Origin: Pseudomonadota bacterium
Lineage (GTDB): Bacteria; Bdellovibrionota; FAC87; UBA2466
Direction of reading: 5' to 3'
DNA length: 64,000 nucleotides
NCBI GenBank assembly: GCA_009927165.1
Contig: RFNO01000051.1
Location: 62,001 to 126,000, forward strand
The notes under the pieces were generated by a model. It ran no database searches. It was not told where the DNA came from and worked only from the letters and a program-made list of their open reading frames with translations. The translations under genes and the position numbers were made by a program. Shown here piece after piece: positions 16,737-25,824 of the stretch (the first letter of the stretch is position 1; each line of letters starts with the position of its first letter).

Positions 16737-17823
16737 CCATCACGTTGCAAGCGGAGCTAGAATGGTTCCATTTGCCGGGTACGAAATGCCAGTTCAATAT
16801 CGGGGCGTACTGGACGAAACCAAAGCCTGCCGAAAATCAATGGGGCTTTTTGATGTTAGCCACATGGGGCAATTGTCCCTTCGCGGGGAGCACCCACTCA
16901 GGGAACTTCAAAGGTTAGTGACAAATGACCTTTCCAAATTAGCTCTTCATCAGGCCCAGTACAACCTTCTCTGCAACCCTGAAGGTGGTGTCATCGATGA
17001 TATTATTGTGTACCGCAGGACCGAAGAGGAAGTTTTTATTTGTGTGAACGCTAGTAACCGTCTAATCGACTATGCTTGGATGAAGGAACATCTTCCCTCC
17101 AGTGTTTCTCTGGAGGACCAAAGTGATCAAACAGGTCTCATCGCAATTCAAGGCCCGCAGGCCGAACATCTGATGAGCACTCTGATATCGCCTAGTCTGG
17201 TTCAGAATCTTAAATATTATTGGGCCCTCGATACTCACCTCGACAACATTCCCGTGTTTCTATCAAGGACTGGTTATACAGGAGAGGATGGTTTTGAACT
17301 GTATCTTCGCGAACGGGAAACTGAAAAAGTTTGGAATCTCCTTTTAGAGAAGGGAGCAAGTTTTGGAATTACCCCCTGTGGCCTGGGAGCACGCGACACT
17401 CTACGACTGGAAATGGGCTATCCCCTTCACGGGCACGAATTATCTCAAGAGATATCCCCGCTTCAGGCGGGACTTTTCTGGGCAGTAAAACTTGAAACGC
17501 CTTGGGATTTTGTCGGAAAACAAGCCCTAGTTAGACAAAAAACAGAGGGAGCTCCCACAGCTCTGAAACCCCTCACCCTCCTCGATAAACGAATTCCTAG
17601 ACAAGGATATGAAATAGTAACGACATCCCACGAGATGACCGGCTCCATTACCAGTGGAACATTCAGTCCGCATCTCAATCGACCAATAGCTCTTGGTTTC
17701 GTAAATCGCAGGCATGCTTCAGAAACACAGTTTGCAGTTAAAGTTCGTAATGATCTCATCAGCGCGCAGGTGACTAGCATCCCGTTTGTCCCCAGTAAGG
17801 TGAAAAAAAATACTGTAAAATGA
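16702..17823 (+). CDS. gcvT: Glycine cleavage system T protein (aminomethyltransferase)
   Basis: GcvT takes the aminomethyl group from lipoylated H protein, releases ammonia and forms methylene-THF. The 373-residue protein begins MQTQLLRTPLYNHHVASGAR and has MVPFAGYEMPVQYRG, FDVSHMGQLSLRG, RTGYTGEDGFELYL and GLGARDTLRLEMGYPLHGHE, all family signatures. It overlaps metF by 35 bases. The gcvH-gcvPA-gcvPB genes follow after one inserted cytochrome-domain gene. The lipoamide dehydrogenase (L protein) is not in the window. Confidence 0.97.
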   Translation: MQTQLLRTPLYNHHVASGARMVPFAGYEMPVQYRGVLDETKACRKSMGLFDVSHMGQLSLRGEHPLRELQRLVTNDLSKLALHQAQYNLLCNPEGGVIDDIIVYRRTEEEVFICVNASNRLIDYAWMKEHLPSSVSLEDQSDQTGLIAIQGPQAEHLMSTLISPSLVQNLKYYWALDTHLDNIPVFLSRTGYTGEDGFELYLRERETEKVWNLLLEKGASFGITPCGLGARDTLRLEMGYPLHGHELSQEISPLQAGLFWAVKLETPWDFVGKQALVRQKTEGAPTALKPLTLLDKRIPRQGYEIVTTSHEMTGSITSGTFSPHLNRPIALGFVNRRHASETQFAVKVRNDLISAQVTSIPFVPSKVKKNTVK

Positions 17824-18007
17824 CCGAAAGTCGTTTTGACGCTGCACACCTTCAGTCAACAATCCTTGGCTTCTGCTTTGCAGATTTGCTTCCTTAGAAC
17901 TAAAATAGCAGAAGTAACTGTAAGAATGCGCTCAAAAGCCTGACAAACTTTTGGCCAAACAACTTGAGAACCAACACTCGATTGAAGACGTCTTGAGGAG
18001 GTGGAAA

Positions 18008-19282
18008 ATGTTCAGCTCGCACGCAACTCAGAAGTCCCTGTTTTTTGTATCAGTACTTTTTTGGGGCATAGCCGGCTCCAGCCCACTTCCTGGCGAGATC
18101 CCTCACACCTCAACTGCAGAAACAGAAGCAGCTGGAAATAAAAAACGTCCTTCTTCCTCGGAACAACTCTCCAGTGATGAGCTTGAATTTTTACAAAGTG
18201 GTTTTTTCAGAGTCGAGGAATCTCTACGAGAACGTTATGAAAACTCAAAAGATCACAAAAACCTTTTTCTGCCTGCTGGAATCACCGCCGCGCTGACGGC
18301 TCCAGGCGATGAGTCTGTAATCGCTGCTGTTCTGGCAGAATTAGCAGGATCGCTCAATATGAAACAGATAGAAGTTTTGATGAACAAAGGAAGAACCCTA
18401 GCCTCACAAATTCGCGAACAGACCCCCAAAGATAGAGATGCCCGATTACTAACTTTGGCAGAGCGCTCTGAGTGGCTGGCCATGATTTTGCGAGGAGAAA
18501 CTCCCGGAGCTGAATCATTACCGCTAGCTAAAGATGAAAAAGCTTTTGAACGGTTTAAGCAAGAGTTTTTAACTGCTCAAAAATCTGTAAATAACAAAAA
18601 CAAAGATATTCTCAGCAAAATTGATGAAGCTAAAAACGGAAATAAAGACGCAAAAAAATGGCTTCGCGATAATTTGGACATGAAATCGTTCACGACTTTC
18701 CTTAGTGGTCAACGTGAATCAGGCGGAGAGAAATTGTTTGAGGATAGCGCTGAGGCTCTGGTGTGGAAAGATGACCAAGGAAACAAATATCATGACTTTA
18801 CGGACCCCAATGGAAGATTTCGGAGAGTTTATGTTGCTTCCTCGCCTCAAGAACATGCAAAGGCTTTCGGAGATTATTTGCAAAAGAATAAAGCCAAGTT
18901 GAATAATTGGGCCTTGTCTCCCCGACGATTAGAAGCTGGGACCCCAGAGATTGTGAACTTAACCAGTAAACAAGCTCCGAAGCCTACCCCAAGCGCATCT
19001 GGGGCTACTCCTCATCCGGCCGGTCCAACTGCGAGCTCTGCCCCCACTCCGACTCCGCAGGGAAATTTAAACCAAGTTGCCACCGCTATTTTTAGAACCA
19101 ACTGCGTGGATTGCCATGTAAAAGACGGCACCCCTATTACCGATTTTCAAATGGCTGCTGACCTAGTGAGAAGCGGTAGTATGCCTCGCAACAAACGGCT
19201 CTCCGCGGGTGAAAAATCTGCTCTGATTGAATTTTTAACGGGTCCCTCATCCAAAGAGGCTCTCATTCAGATGCAGCAGTAA
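18008..19282 (+). CDS. Secreted protein with a C-terminal cytochrome c domain, inside the glycine cleavage block
   Basis: The start is ATG 18008 after a strong GAGGAGGTGG. The first 30 residues (MFSSHATQKSLFFVSVLFWG...) form a signal peptide, so the protein is periplasmic. Residues about 40-330 are charged and mostly helical with no family I recognise. A Pro/Thr/Ala-rich linker (about 340-370) follows. The C-terminal 60 residues contain the haem motif CVDCH and a downstream methionine in SGSMPRNKRLSAGEKS, the normal axial-ligand arrangement of a class I cytochrome c. It lies between gcvT and gcvH on the same strand, but 184 bases after gcvT and 73 bases before gcvH. Any link to glycine oxidation is speculative. 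Confidence 0.75.
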   Translation: MFSSHATQKSLFFVSVLFWGIAGSSPLPGEIPHTSTAETEAAGNKKRPSSSEQLSSDELEFLQSGFFRVEESLRERYENSKDHKNLFLPAGITAALTAPGDESVIAAVLAELAGSLNMKQIEVLMNKGRTLASQIREQTPKDRDARLLTLAERSEWLAMILRGETPGAESLPLAKDEKAFERFKQEFLTAQKSVNNKNKDILSKIDEAKNGNKDAKKWLRDNLDMKSFTTFLSGQRESGGEKLFEDSAEALVWKDDQGNKYHDFTDPNGRFRRVYVASSPQEHAKAFGDYLQKNKAKLNNWALSPRRLEAGTPEIVNLTSKQAPKPTPSASGATPHPAGPTASSAPTPTPQGNLNQVATAIFRTNCVDCHVKDGTPITDFQMAADLVRSGSMPRNKRLSAGEKSALIEFLTGPSSKEALIQMQQ

Positions 19283-19320
19283 CTTCCTGTCTAAATTAAG
19301 ATTGACTAACCCCTCTAATT

Positions 19321-19346
19321 TATTACTGTAATAGTAATATTTTTTT
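19321..19346 (+). terminator. Weak AT-rich hairpin with T-run before gcvH
   Basis: A 7-bp stem TATTACT/AGTAATA with a 5-base loop is followed by seven or more T residues, and then directly by the GAGG ribosome site of gcvH. It could be a weak terminator for the cytochrome-domain gene or an attenuator for gcvH-gcvPA-gcvPB. Confidence 0.45.
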
Positions 19347-19355
19347 GAGGTGATT

Positions 19356-19745
19356 ATGGCTTCAGTTCCCAATGGACTTCATTACACTAAGGAACATGAA
19401 TGGGTTCTCATGGAAGACAACATTGCAACCATCGGAATCACTGACTTTGCTCAAGAATCTCTGGGAGATGTTACTTATATTCAACTCCCCAAAGAAGGAG
19501 AAAACATTACCAAAAATGACCCTTTTGGAGTGGTTGAATCAGTCAAAGCGGTGAGTGACCTTTATTCCCCAGTGACGGGTCGAGTAGTGGAAGTGAATCA
19601 GCCTCTTTTAGAGGCCCCGGAATTGGTAAACCAAGATCCCTACACTGACGGTTGGATGGTTAAAGTAGAAGTCAAAGATATCTCTGACACGGAAGACCTC
19701 ATGGAAGCTGCTGCTTACAAAGAGTACATTGAAGAAAAGGGATAA
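19356..19745 (+). CDS. gcvH: Glycine cleavage system H protein
   Basis: GcvH shuttles the aminomethyl intermediate on a lipoyl arm between P, T and L proteins. The 129-residue product has the typical LHYTKEHEWVLMED start, GITDFAQESLGDVTYIQLP, and the lipoylated lysine in VVESVKAVSDLYSPVTG. ATG 19356 is preferred over GTG 19350 because GAGG lies just upstream. It is followed by gcvPA with three bases between them. Confidence 0.97.
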   Translation: MASVPNGLHYTKEHEWVLMEDNIATIGITDFAQESLGDVTYIQLPKEGENITKNDPFGVVESVKAVSDLYSPVTGRVVEVNQPLLEAPELVNQDPYTDGWMVKVEVKDISDTEDLMEAAAYKEYIEEKG

Positions 19746-19748
19746 AAC

Positions 19749-21119
19749 GTGCCCTCACTCCCCCTCACCCAAGCCGAAGAACAAACAGCATTCAAAACCA
19801 TCGGGGTACAGTCTTTTGATGATCTTGTCGCCACTATTCCGCCTAAGATCAGAGAAAACGCATCGTTTCGTTTAGATTTTGGAGCTGAACATTCAAATCT
19901 CAGAACAGGGCTTACCGAGCATGAATTGCGTCGTTACTTCACTGATCTAGCCAATAAAAACCGGAGTGAATCCTCGACGTTGCATTTCTTAGGCGGCGGA
20001 ATCTACGACAACATCATTCCCGCCATCGTGAATCAGCTTGCGCTCCGAGGAGAATTTCTTACTTGCTACACTCCCTATCAGCCTGAAATCAGCCAGGGAA
20101 CTCTCCAGGCTATCTTTGAATTTCAAACCTTAATGACTCGAATAACGGGGATGCCTATTGCTAATGCTTCTATGTACGACGGCCCCACCGCCACAGCCGA
20201 AGCGGCACTCATGGCTCAACGATTAAGTTCGACCAATCAGAATATTTTAGTAGCAGCAAATCTGTCCGGAGACTATCGAAGCGTTATCAAAACCTTTCTA
20301 TCGGGCCAAAAAAACATTATTGAAGAAGTGCCCTTTAACAGTAATGGACTTTTAGACACGGACCATCTCACACAACAGCTACAGTCTCTGAATCCCTGCG
20401 CATTAATTGTGAGTTTTCCCAATTATTTTGGCTCACTCGAAGATTTAGCCATCATAAAAAGCTTACTTCCAAAAACTTGTCTGTTGGTCGTCGCGGTTCC
20501 AGATCTTTCCACATTGGCTTTATTTGAACCTCCAGGAACCTTGGGCGCTGATATCGTGACAGGGGAAGCCCACCAATTGGGAACTCCGATGTTATTTGGC
20601 GGTCCCCACGTCGGCTTCTTTGCATCGAAACGAGAATACTTGAGACAAATGCCTGGGCGCTTAGTCGGGGAAACTCAGGATAACCGAGGACAGCGATGTT
20701 ACACCTTAACGCTATCTACTCGAGAGCAACATATTCGCCGAGACAAAGCCACTTCTAACATCTGCACCAATCAAGGTTTGATCGCGTTACGAACAACAAT
20801 TTATCTCAGCTTCCTTGGGAAACAAGGCTTTCAAAAACTAGGGAAAATCAACTACTCATTGTTTAACTATTTAACCGAACAGCTCCAAAGAAAACAGATT
20901 CACCTTAAATTTCCTCATGACAGTTATTATCGGGAAGGTGCTTTTGAGGTCCCCAATTTAGAATCACGATTTAAGCGTTGTCTAGAAAACAATCTAGTGC
21001 CGGGCATTCGGCTGCGTGAAAAATTTGGTCCTGAATTTGAGAACGCTCTCCTCGTCACCGTTAATCCGAAACACACTCAAAAAGATATTGATTTTCTTGT
21101 GGAGAACCTAAGCTCATGA
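19749..21119 (+). CDS. gcvPA: Glycine dehydrogenase (decarboxylating) subunit 1
   Basis: This is the N-terminal half of a split glycine decarboxylase (P protein), forming a complex with gcvPB. The 456-residue product starts at GTG 19749. It shows the family patterns LRRYFTDLANKN, FLGGGIYDNIIPAIVNQL, TCYTPYQPEISQGTLQAIFEF, NASMYDGPTATAEAALMA and TREQHIRRDKATSNICTNQ. Its stop overlaps the start of gcvPB as ATGA. Split P proteins are common in Gram-positives, archaea and some delta-proteobacteria-like lineages. Confidence 0.96.
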   Translation: MPSLPLTQAEEQTAFKTIGVQSFDDLVATIPPKIRENASFRLDFGAEHSNLRTGLTEHELRRYFTDLANKNRSESSTLHFLGGGIYDNIIPAIVNQLALRGEFLTCYTPYQPEISQGTLQAIFEFQTLMTRITGMPIANASMYDGPTATAEAALMAQRLSSTNQNILVAANLSGDYRSVIKTFLSGQKNIIEEVPFNSNGLLDTDHLTQQLQSLNPCALIVSFPNYFGSLEDLAIIKSLLPKTCLLVVAVPDLSTLALFEPPGTLGADIVTGEAHQLGTPMLFGGPHVGFFASKREYLRQMPGRLVGETQDNRGQRCYTLTLSTREQHIRRDKATSNICTNQGLIALRTTIYLSFLGKQGFQKLGKINYSLFNYLTEQLQRKQIHLKFPHDSYYREGAFEVPNLESRFKRCLENNLVPGIRLREKFGPEFENALLVTVNPKHTQKDIDFLVENLSS

Positions 21120-22600
21120 AACCGATAAATGCGGCCACTACTGGGATTTTGCTGAGAGAAGACTCCATTTTTGAACGGTCTTCCGAAGGCCGTGCTGGGT
21201 TCGATATTCCAACGCCGAAGGTTCCTTTGAAAAGTCCCGTGAAATATCGACGCACACAACCAGCTGCTCTTCCGGAAGTTTCTGAGCTCCAGGTGGTACG
21301 TCATTTCACCCGTTTATCTTCGTGGAACTATGCAATTGATTTGGGAACTTTTCCGCTCGGGTCTTGTACCATGAAATACAATCCGAGAATTAACGAAGAA
21401 CTCGCTTCGCTCCCCGGATTTTGTGACATTCACCCTGAACTTCCCCCAGAGTTTTGCCAAGGGGCTTTGGAATTAATTTACAATCTGGAGGATGCACTTT
21501 CAAAAATAGTGGGTTTGGATGCTTGTACGGTACAACCTGCAGCCGGCGCTTTAGGCGAGTTTACCGGTCTTACCTTGATTCGAGCGTTTCATGAGAAACA
21601 CGGTAGTCACAGAAAATATGTACTCATACCTGATAGCGCTCATGGCACTAATCCGGCTTCCTGCATTTTAGCAGGCTATGAAGCAGTACCTATCAAAGTA
21701 GGTCCGCAAGGGTACATGTCCGTTGAATCCGTCGAAGAGACCATCAAACAACATGGACGAGATATCGCAGCTCTCATGACCACGAACCCCAACACCCTAG
21801 GGGTCTTTGAACAAAATATTTCTCAAATTGCCGAGCTACTTCATGGAATAGGAGCTCAACTCTGCATGGATGGCGCTAATATGAATGCCATTCTTGGCAT
21901 TGCAAAACCAGGCGATATGGGCGTGGATGTAATGCAATACAATTTGCACAAAACTTTTTCTACTCCTCACGGCGGGGGTGGCCCGGGTTCTGGTCCCGTG
22001 GCTTGTCGAAGCCATTTGGCGCCTTTTCTTCCCAATCCCCGAGTTAGGAAAACTGAAAATAGTTTTACACTCGAATACCTGCCAGATTCGATCGGCAAAG
22101 TGAAAGGTGCATTTGGAAACTTTGGAGTGATGGTTCGAGCTCTGGCCTACATTATGAATCATGGAAGCGACGGTCTTCGCCAAGTCTCACGAAACGCGGT
22201 AATCAATGCCAATTATTTACGAGCACGCTTACAAAAGAAATATCAACTCGGAACTCAGACAGCTCATTTCCATGAATGCGTGCTTTCGGATTCTAAGCAG
22301 ATCCAAGCCAACGGTGTAAAAACACTTCAAATTGCTAAAGCCCTCATGGACTATGGCTATCATCCACCCACCGTGTACTTTCCGCTCACGGTAAGCGGTG
22401 CAATGCTTATAGAGCCCACTGAAACAGAGAGTCTGCAGGAACTAGACCAGTTTGCAGAAGCGCTCTTAGAAATTGCGGAACGAATTGAAGCGAAGAAGGA
22501 AACTTTTGAACAATCACCAACCAAAACATTCGTTGGAAAAGTGGATGAAGTGGGCGCAGCAAGGAAGCCCATCCTCTCACTGGACGATCGCAGTATCTGA
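21116..22600 (+). CDS. gcvPB: Glycine dehydrogenase (decarboxylating) subunit 2
   Basis: This is the PLP-bearing half of the split P protein, which decarboxylates glycine and passes the methylamine to GcvH. The 494-residue product has HFTRLSSWNYAIDLGTFPLG, SCTMKYNPRINEELA, the PLP-lysine motif YNLHKTFSTPHGGGGPGSGP, and YHPPTVYFPLTVSGAMLIEP. It overlaps gcvPA by four bases, and its 3' end overlaps the likely start of the next gene by about 56 bases. Confidence 0.96.
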   Translation: MKPINAATTGILLREDSIFERSSEGRAGFDIPTPKVPLKSPVKYRRTQPAALPEVSELQVVRHFTRLSSWNYAIDLGTFPLGSCTMKYNPRINEELASLPGFCDIHPELPPEFCQGALELIYNLEDALSKIVGLDACTVQPAAGALGEFTGLTLIRAFHEKHGSHRKYVLIPDSAHGTNPASCILAGYEAVPIKVGPQGYMSVESVEETIKQHGRDIAALMTTNPNTLGVFEQNISQIAELLHGIGAQLCMDGANMNAILGIAKPGDMGVDVMQYNLHKTFSTPHGGGGPGSGPVACRSHLAPFLPNPRVRKTENSFTLEYLPDSIGKVKGAFGNFGVMVRALAYIMNHGSDGLRQVSRNAVINANYLRARLQKKYQLGTQTAHFHECVLSDSKQIQANGVKTLQIAKALMDYGYHPPTVYFPLTVSGAMLIEPTETESLQELDQFAEALLEIAERIEAKKETFEQSPTKTFVGKVDEVGAARKPILSLDDRSI

Positions 22601-24041
22601 TCAGTGGTATTTGGTCGGGCTTGTCTCGATCTTTATTGCTCATCTTTTTTTAGCGATGGCACTTCCGCCTTCCGAAGATGAACTCTACTACTGGACATGG
22701 TCTCAAACACTTTCACTCAGCTATTTTGACCATCCTCCCCTAGTGGCCTGGCTCATTTCGCTTTCTACTCGTGTTTTCGGTCACAGCATTTTAGGCATTC
22801 GATGCCCGGCAATCTTGACTCATTTCTTTGTTCTTTATCAACTCGGAAAGCTTAGCCCTAATAAAACTATCCTGGGGCTACTGCTCCTGACCCCACTCAG
22901 TCTTTTTGGCTCCGTCATTATGACGCCTGACATTCCCTTGATATTTTTCTGGCTATGTTATTTGCAATGGGCCTTAGCCACCGAGACGCGATTTAGTACC
23001 TGGGGTGACGACCCCCTTACTCGAGTTTATCGACAATCTCCAGTTGGGTATCGAGCTTGGTTCATCGGAGGGTTATTTCTCGGGCTGGGGTTACTCAGCA
23101 AATACACAATGGCATTGGCTCCCATTTGCCTGTTTTTTCTTTTAGCTAGTCGCTATCGCCTTAAAGCATGGGTGAAAGGATTTGCCATTCACTTGTTCAT
23201 CGCGTTTGTTTTATTTAGTCCAGTCCTCGTTTTCAATCGAACTTTTAATTTTGAGCCCATCAAGTTCCAATGGGAACACACACAAAACGCTGTAAGCTGG
23301 ACATTTGTTTTTACATTTCTCGGAGGGCAAATTCTTATTCTGGGTGCTCTTCCATTCCTTATGTTTCCTTGGCTCTTGCTCCACTTTAAAAATTATAGTC
23401 GGCTCCCAAAACTCCGCACACTAGCTTACTTTTTCCTTTTGCCTTTTGTTTTCTTTTTATACAAAAGTACCCACCATTTTGTGGATACCAATTGGGCCTT
23501 AGTAACTTATATAAGCTTTTGGCCTCTTGCTGACCACGTGATTGCTCAAACGTCGTTTCGACCCTTGGCTAATTTATTTGTCTTTGTGAGCTTTCTAATA
23601 CCTCTCACTTTGACAGGTGCAATCTTTATTCACCTGTCTACACCAATACGCTGGATCCCTGTGCATCAAGATCGACTTTCTAGAATGAAATCCCAGCTGG
23701 AACTGGCGAAGCAAATTTCGTCTAGCCTATATGAGATGCCTCAGCTCCCAGTTTATTTGCAAAGTTACCAATGGACATCCTACTTCAGATTTTTGGGAAT
23801 TACTCGTGCACAACAACTGGCTAACGCCTCTCGGAAAAGTCAGTTCACATTGATTGCAACGGCAGACCCCTGTTCTCAACCTGCCCTTCTTTTTCTGAAA
23901 GGAGCCGACGACCCAGTTCCTTCCAATCTTAACTGCTTCAAAAAACAAAAGCTGATTGAGCAATTCCGATTAGAAGTTCGTGGCCAAGAACTGGAAAAAT
24001 GGTCGCTGATGGAGTTTACTAAACCAGAGAACCCAAAATGA
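22545..24041 (+). CDS. Polytopic membrane glycosyltransferase, PMT/ArnT-like family
   Basis: This protein of about 498 residues has some 9-11 hydrophobic segments. Near its N-terminus it shows the signature of lipid-linked sugar transferases of the PMT_2/ArnT superfamily: an acidic loop PSEDELYYWTWSQTLSL with YFDHPPLVAWLISL. Such enzymes move a sugar from a polyprenyl-phosphate donor to lipid A, protein or polysaccharide on the periplasmic face. The start is uncertain: ATG 22545 lies inside gcvPB, and longer (22473) or shorter (TTG near 22608) starts are possible. Its TGA overlaps the next ATG by four bases. The acceptor is unknown. Confidence 0.85.
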   Translation: MKWAQQGSPSSHWTIAVSDQWYLVGLVSIFIAHLFLAMALPPSEDELYYWTWSQTLSLSYFDHPPLVAWLISLSTRVFGHSILGIRCPAILTHFFVLYQLGKLSPNKTILGLLLLTPLSLFGSVIMTPDIPLIFFWLCYLQWALATETRFSTWGDDPLTRVYRQSPVGYRAWFIGGLFLGLGLLSKYTMALAPICLFFLLASRYRLKAWVKGFAIHLFIAFVLFSPVLVFNRTFNFEPIKFQWEHTQNAVSWTFVFTFLGGQILILGALPFLMFPWLLLHFKNYSRLPKLRTLAYFFLLPFVFFLYKSTHHFVDTNWALVTYISFWPLADHVIAQTSFRPLANLFVFVSFLIPLTLTGAIFIHLSTPIRWIPVHQDRLSRMKSQLELAKQISSSLYEMPQLPVYLQSYQWTSYFRFLGITRAQQLANASRKSQFTLIATADPCSQPALLFLKGADDPVPSNLNCFKKQKLIEQFRLEVRGQELEKWSLMEFTKPENPK

Positions 24042-25231
24042 AGCATTTGATTTTTTCTTTACTGCTTTTATTTTTCTTTGTTGAAGTATTCAGTGTTTTG
24101 CCTGCTCGCATCACCCGCACTCCTGAGATCAGTAAATCTCAATACGTATCCGGACTTATTAACGTACACTCTCATTATTCGGATGGGTATTTGGCTATCC
24201 CCGAACTCGCAGCAATCGCTCGAGAAGCAGGACATCAATTCATTGTTTTTGGCGACAAAACCACTGCAGAGGCTCGGAAACAAAATTTCGACAGGGATTT
24301 GGGTGGCATAGATAGTTTCGTAGAGTTAGAGGCGACTACTCAGTCGGGACAATTGCTGATTTTTTTCTCTCACAGCTCTGCTAGCTCTTTTTCAGACAAG
24401 GAAATCTCGCGTTTGGGTTACGAACGTTTTTTGGGGAAAAACGCCGAAACCCCTATTTTCGTCTCCGTTTCTCACCCTAGTCATGTCAAACAACCTTGGA
24501 CGCAGCTCGAAAGGTTTTCAGATGGTTTAGAAGTGGTGAACTTTGATAGTCTTTTTTGGAGGCAACTCTCTGATGCGCCTTTAGGATTCATGGGAATGTC
24601 TTTACTTTATCCTTTAAATCAATTCGCTTCTGCACTCCGGTTCATACAACCCTATCCAAAAGATTTCCAGACCTGGGACAACATGAACACTCTCGATATG
24701 GGGCATTTTGGACTTTTATCCTCTCAATTCAAACCAAAATTTCAATCCCCACTCAACAACATCTCTTGGCCCTCCTATCGAGAAATCTTCAGACTCGGGA
24801 GTAATATTGTTTTTCTTAAAGAACCTCTAGCTGACAGCCATTCTGGGAGAAAAAAACAGATTTACGAAAGCATTAAAAAGGCTCGTTTAGCTCTAGTCTT
24901 CCAGGCTATTCACCCATTTCACGGAAATGATTTTTATTTAGAATGCCCAAATGCTATTTATCGCAGTGGCGATATCCCCACTCCTGGCGACAGCAACTGC
25001 TCTCTGGTCGTTCGAACACCCGAGACTCTCTCGTACCCAAAAAACATTCGAATTTGGCGGAACGGGGAACTTGAGAAAGAAGTAGTGAATGCGCCCAGTG
25101 TGTTGAGACTCCCCGTCGGACGCAGTGGAAGTTACCGTGCGGAGGTTTTTGTCAGGCCTCATTCGCAGTTTTGGCTTCTCATCCGAAAATGGGTGCCGTA
25201 TGTGTTCTACAATCCCATTTTCCTCAGATAA
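24038..25231 (+). CDS. Membrane-anchored PHP-like domain protein
   Basis: The 397-residue protein starts with a signal anchor (MKHLIFSLLLLFFFVEVF) and probably faces the periplasm. The core resembles PHP metallo-phosphoesterases: INVHSHYSDGYLAIPELA matches the HxH...DG motif, VELEATTQSGQLLIFFSH matches the glutamate strand, and SVSHPSH supplies later histidines. The usual TDH motif is replaced by FGDKTT, so one expected metal ligand is missing and activity is doubtful. The C-terminal part is beta-rich (VRTPETLSYPKNIRIWRNGEL). It overlaps the preceding glycosyltransferase by four bases, suggesting a joint envelope role. Confidence 0.7.
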   Translation: MKHLIFSLLLLFFFVEVFSVLPARITRTPEISKSQYVSGLINVHSHYSDGYLAIPELAAIAREAGHQFIVFGDKTTAEARKQNFDRDLGGIDSFVELEATTQSGQLLIFFSHSSASSFSDKEISRLGYERFLGKNAETPIFVSVSHPSHVKQPWTQLERFSDGLEVVNFDSLFWRQLSDAPLGFMGMSLLYPLNQFASALRFIQPYPKDFQTWDNMNTLDMGHFGLLSSQFKPKFQSPLNNISWPSYREIFRLGSNIVFLKEPLADSHSGRKKQIYESIKKARLALVFQAIHPFHGNDFYLECPNAIYRSGDIPTPGDSNCSLVVRTPETLSYPKNIRIWRNGELEKEVVNAPSVLRLPVGRSGSYRAEVFVRPHSQFWLLIRKWVPYVFYNPIFLR

Positions 25232-25323
25232 CAGTTTTACTTCAGTGATTTCCAATGGTTAGCGGTCTCTTTTTTAGCTTAAGGAGTCCATTCACGTGCG
25301 TCGATAAGTTTGAGGGAAACTCT

Positions 25324-25824
25324 ATGTCACCTATTAAACAACTGTGGGCGCCTTGGCGCATGACCTTTTTGAAAGATGAAAACGTCATGCGAACCGGCTG
25401 TGTTTTTTGCAATCTCTTGAAAGAGGAACAGGATTCAAAAAACTTGATCCTTCATCGGAGTAAAACCAGTTTTGTTATTCTCAACAAATATCCCTATAAC
25501 AACGGGCACCTCATGGTAGTCCCTTTAAAGCACACTGCAGATTTTGATACTCTCAACGCATCGGAATTGGCAGAGTTAATGGATTTAAGCAATCATTGCA
25601 TGAAGGCCCTCAAAGAAGTCTATCAACCCGAAGGCTATAATTTTGGACTGAATCTCGGAGCCGCTGGCGGCGCCGGAATCCGCGAACACCTTCATTTTCA
25701 TATTGTTCCTAGATGGTTGGGAGACACAAATTTTATGCCGGTCCTAGCGGACATCAAAACGATGCCGCAGCATCTAGAGGAAAGCTTCAAACAACTAGAA
25801 CCCTATTTCAGGAGACTCTCATGA
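25324..25824 (+). CDS. HIT family hydrolase (Ap4A hydrolase/phosphorylase-like)
   Basis: HIT proteins hydrolyse or transfer nucleotide phosphates using a histidine triad. The 166-residue product starts MSPIKQLWAPWRM, and the APWR pattern is typical of a bacterial HIT subgroup. It has TGCVFCNLL (a zinc-type cysteine pair), NKYPYNNGHLMVVPLKHTAD and the triad HLHFHIVPRW. The start is ATG 25324 after a GAGGG site; the upstream in-frame start at 25255 lacks support. The exact substrate cannot be read from sequence. Confidence 0.92.
   Translation: MSPIKQLWAPWRMTFLKDENVMRTGCVFCNLLKEEQDSKNLILHRSKTSFVILNKYPYNNGHLMVVPLKHTADFDTLNASELAELMDLSNHCMKALKEVYQPEGYNFGLNLGAAGGAGIREHLHFHIVPRWLGDTNFMPVLADIKTMPQHLEESFKQLEPYFRRLS

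Noticed and set aside
19283-19355. Glycine riboswitch before gcvH
   Set aside because: The 73-base gap is too short for the usual aptamers and shows none of their conserved elements.
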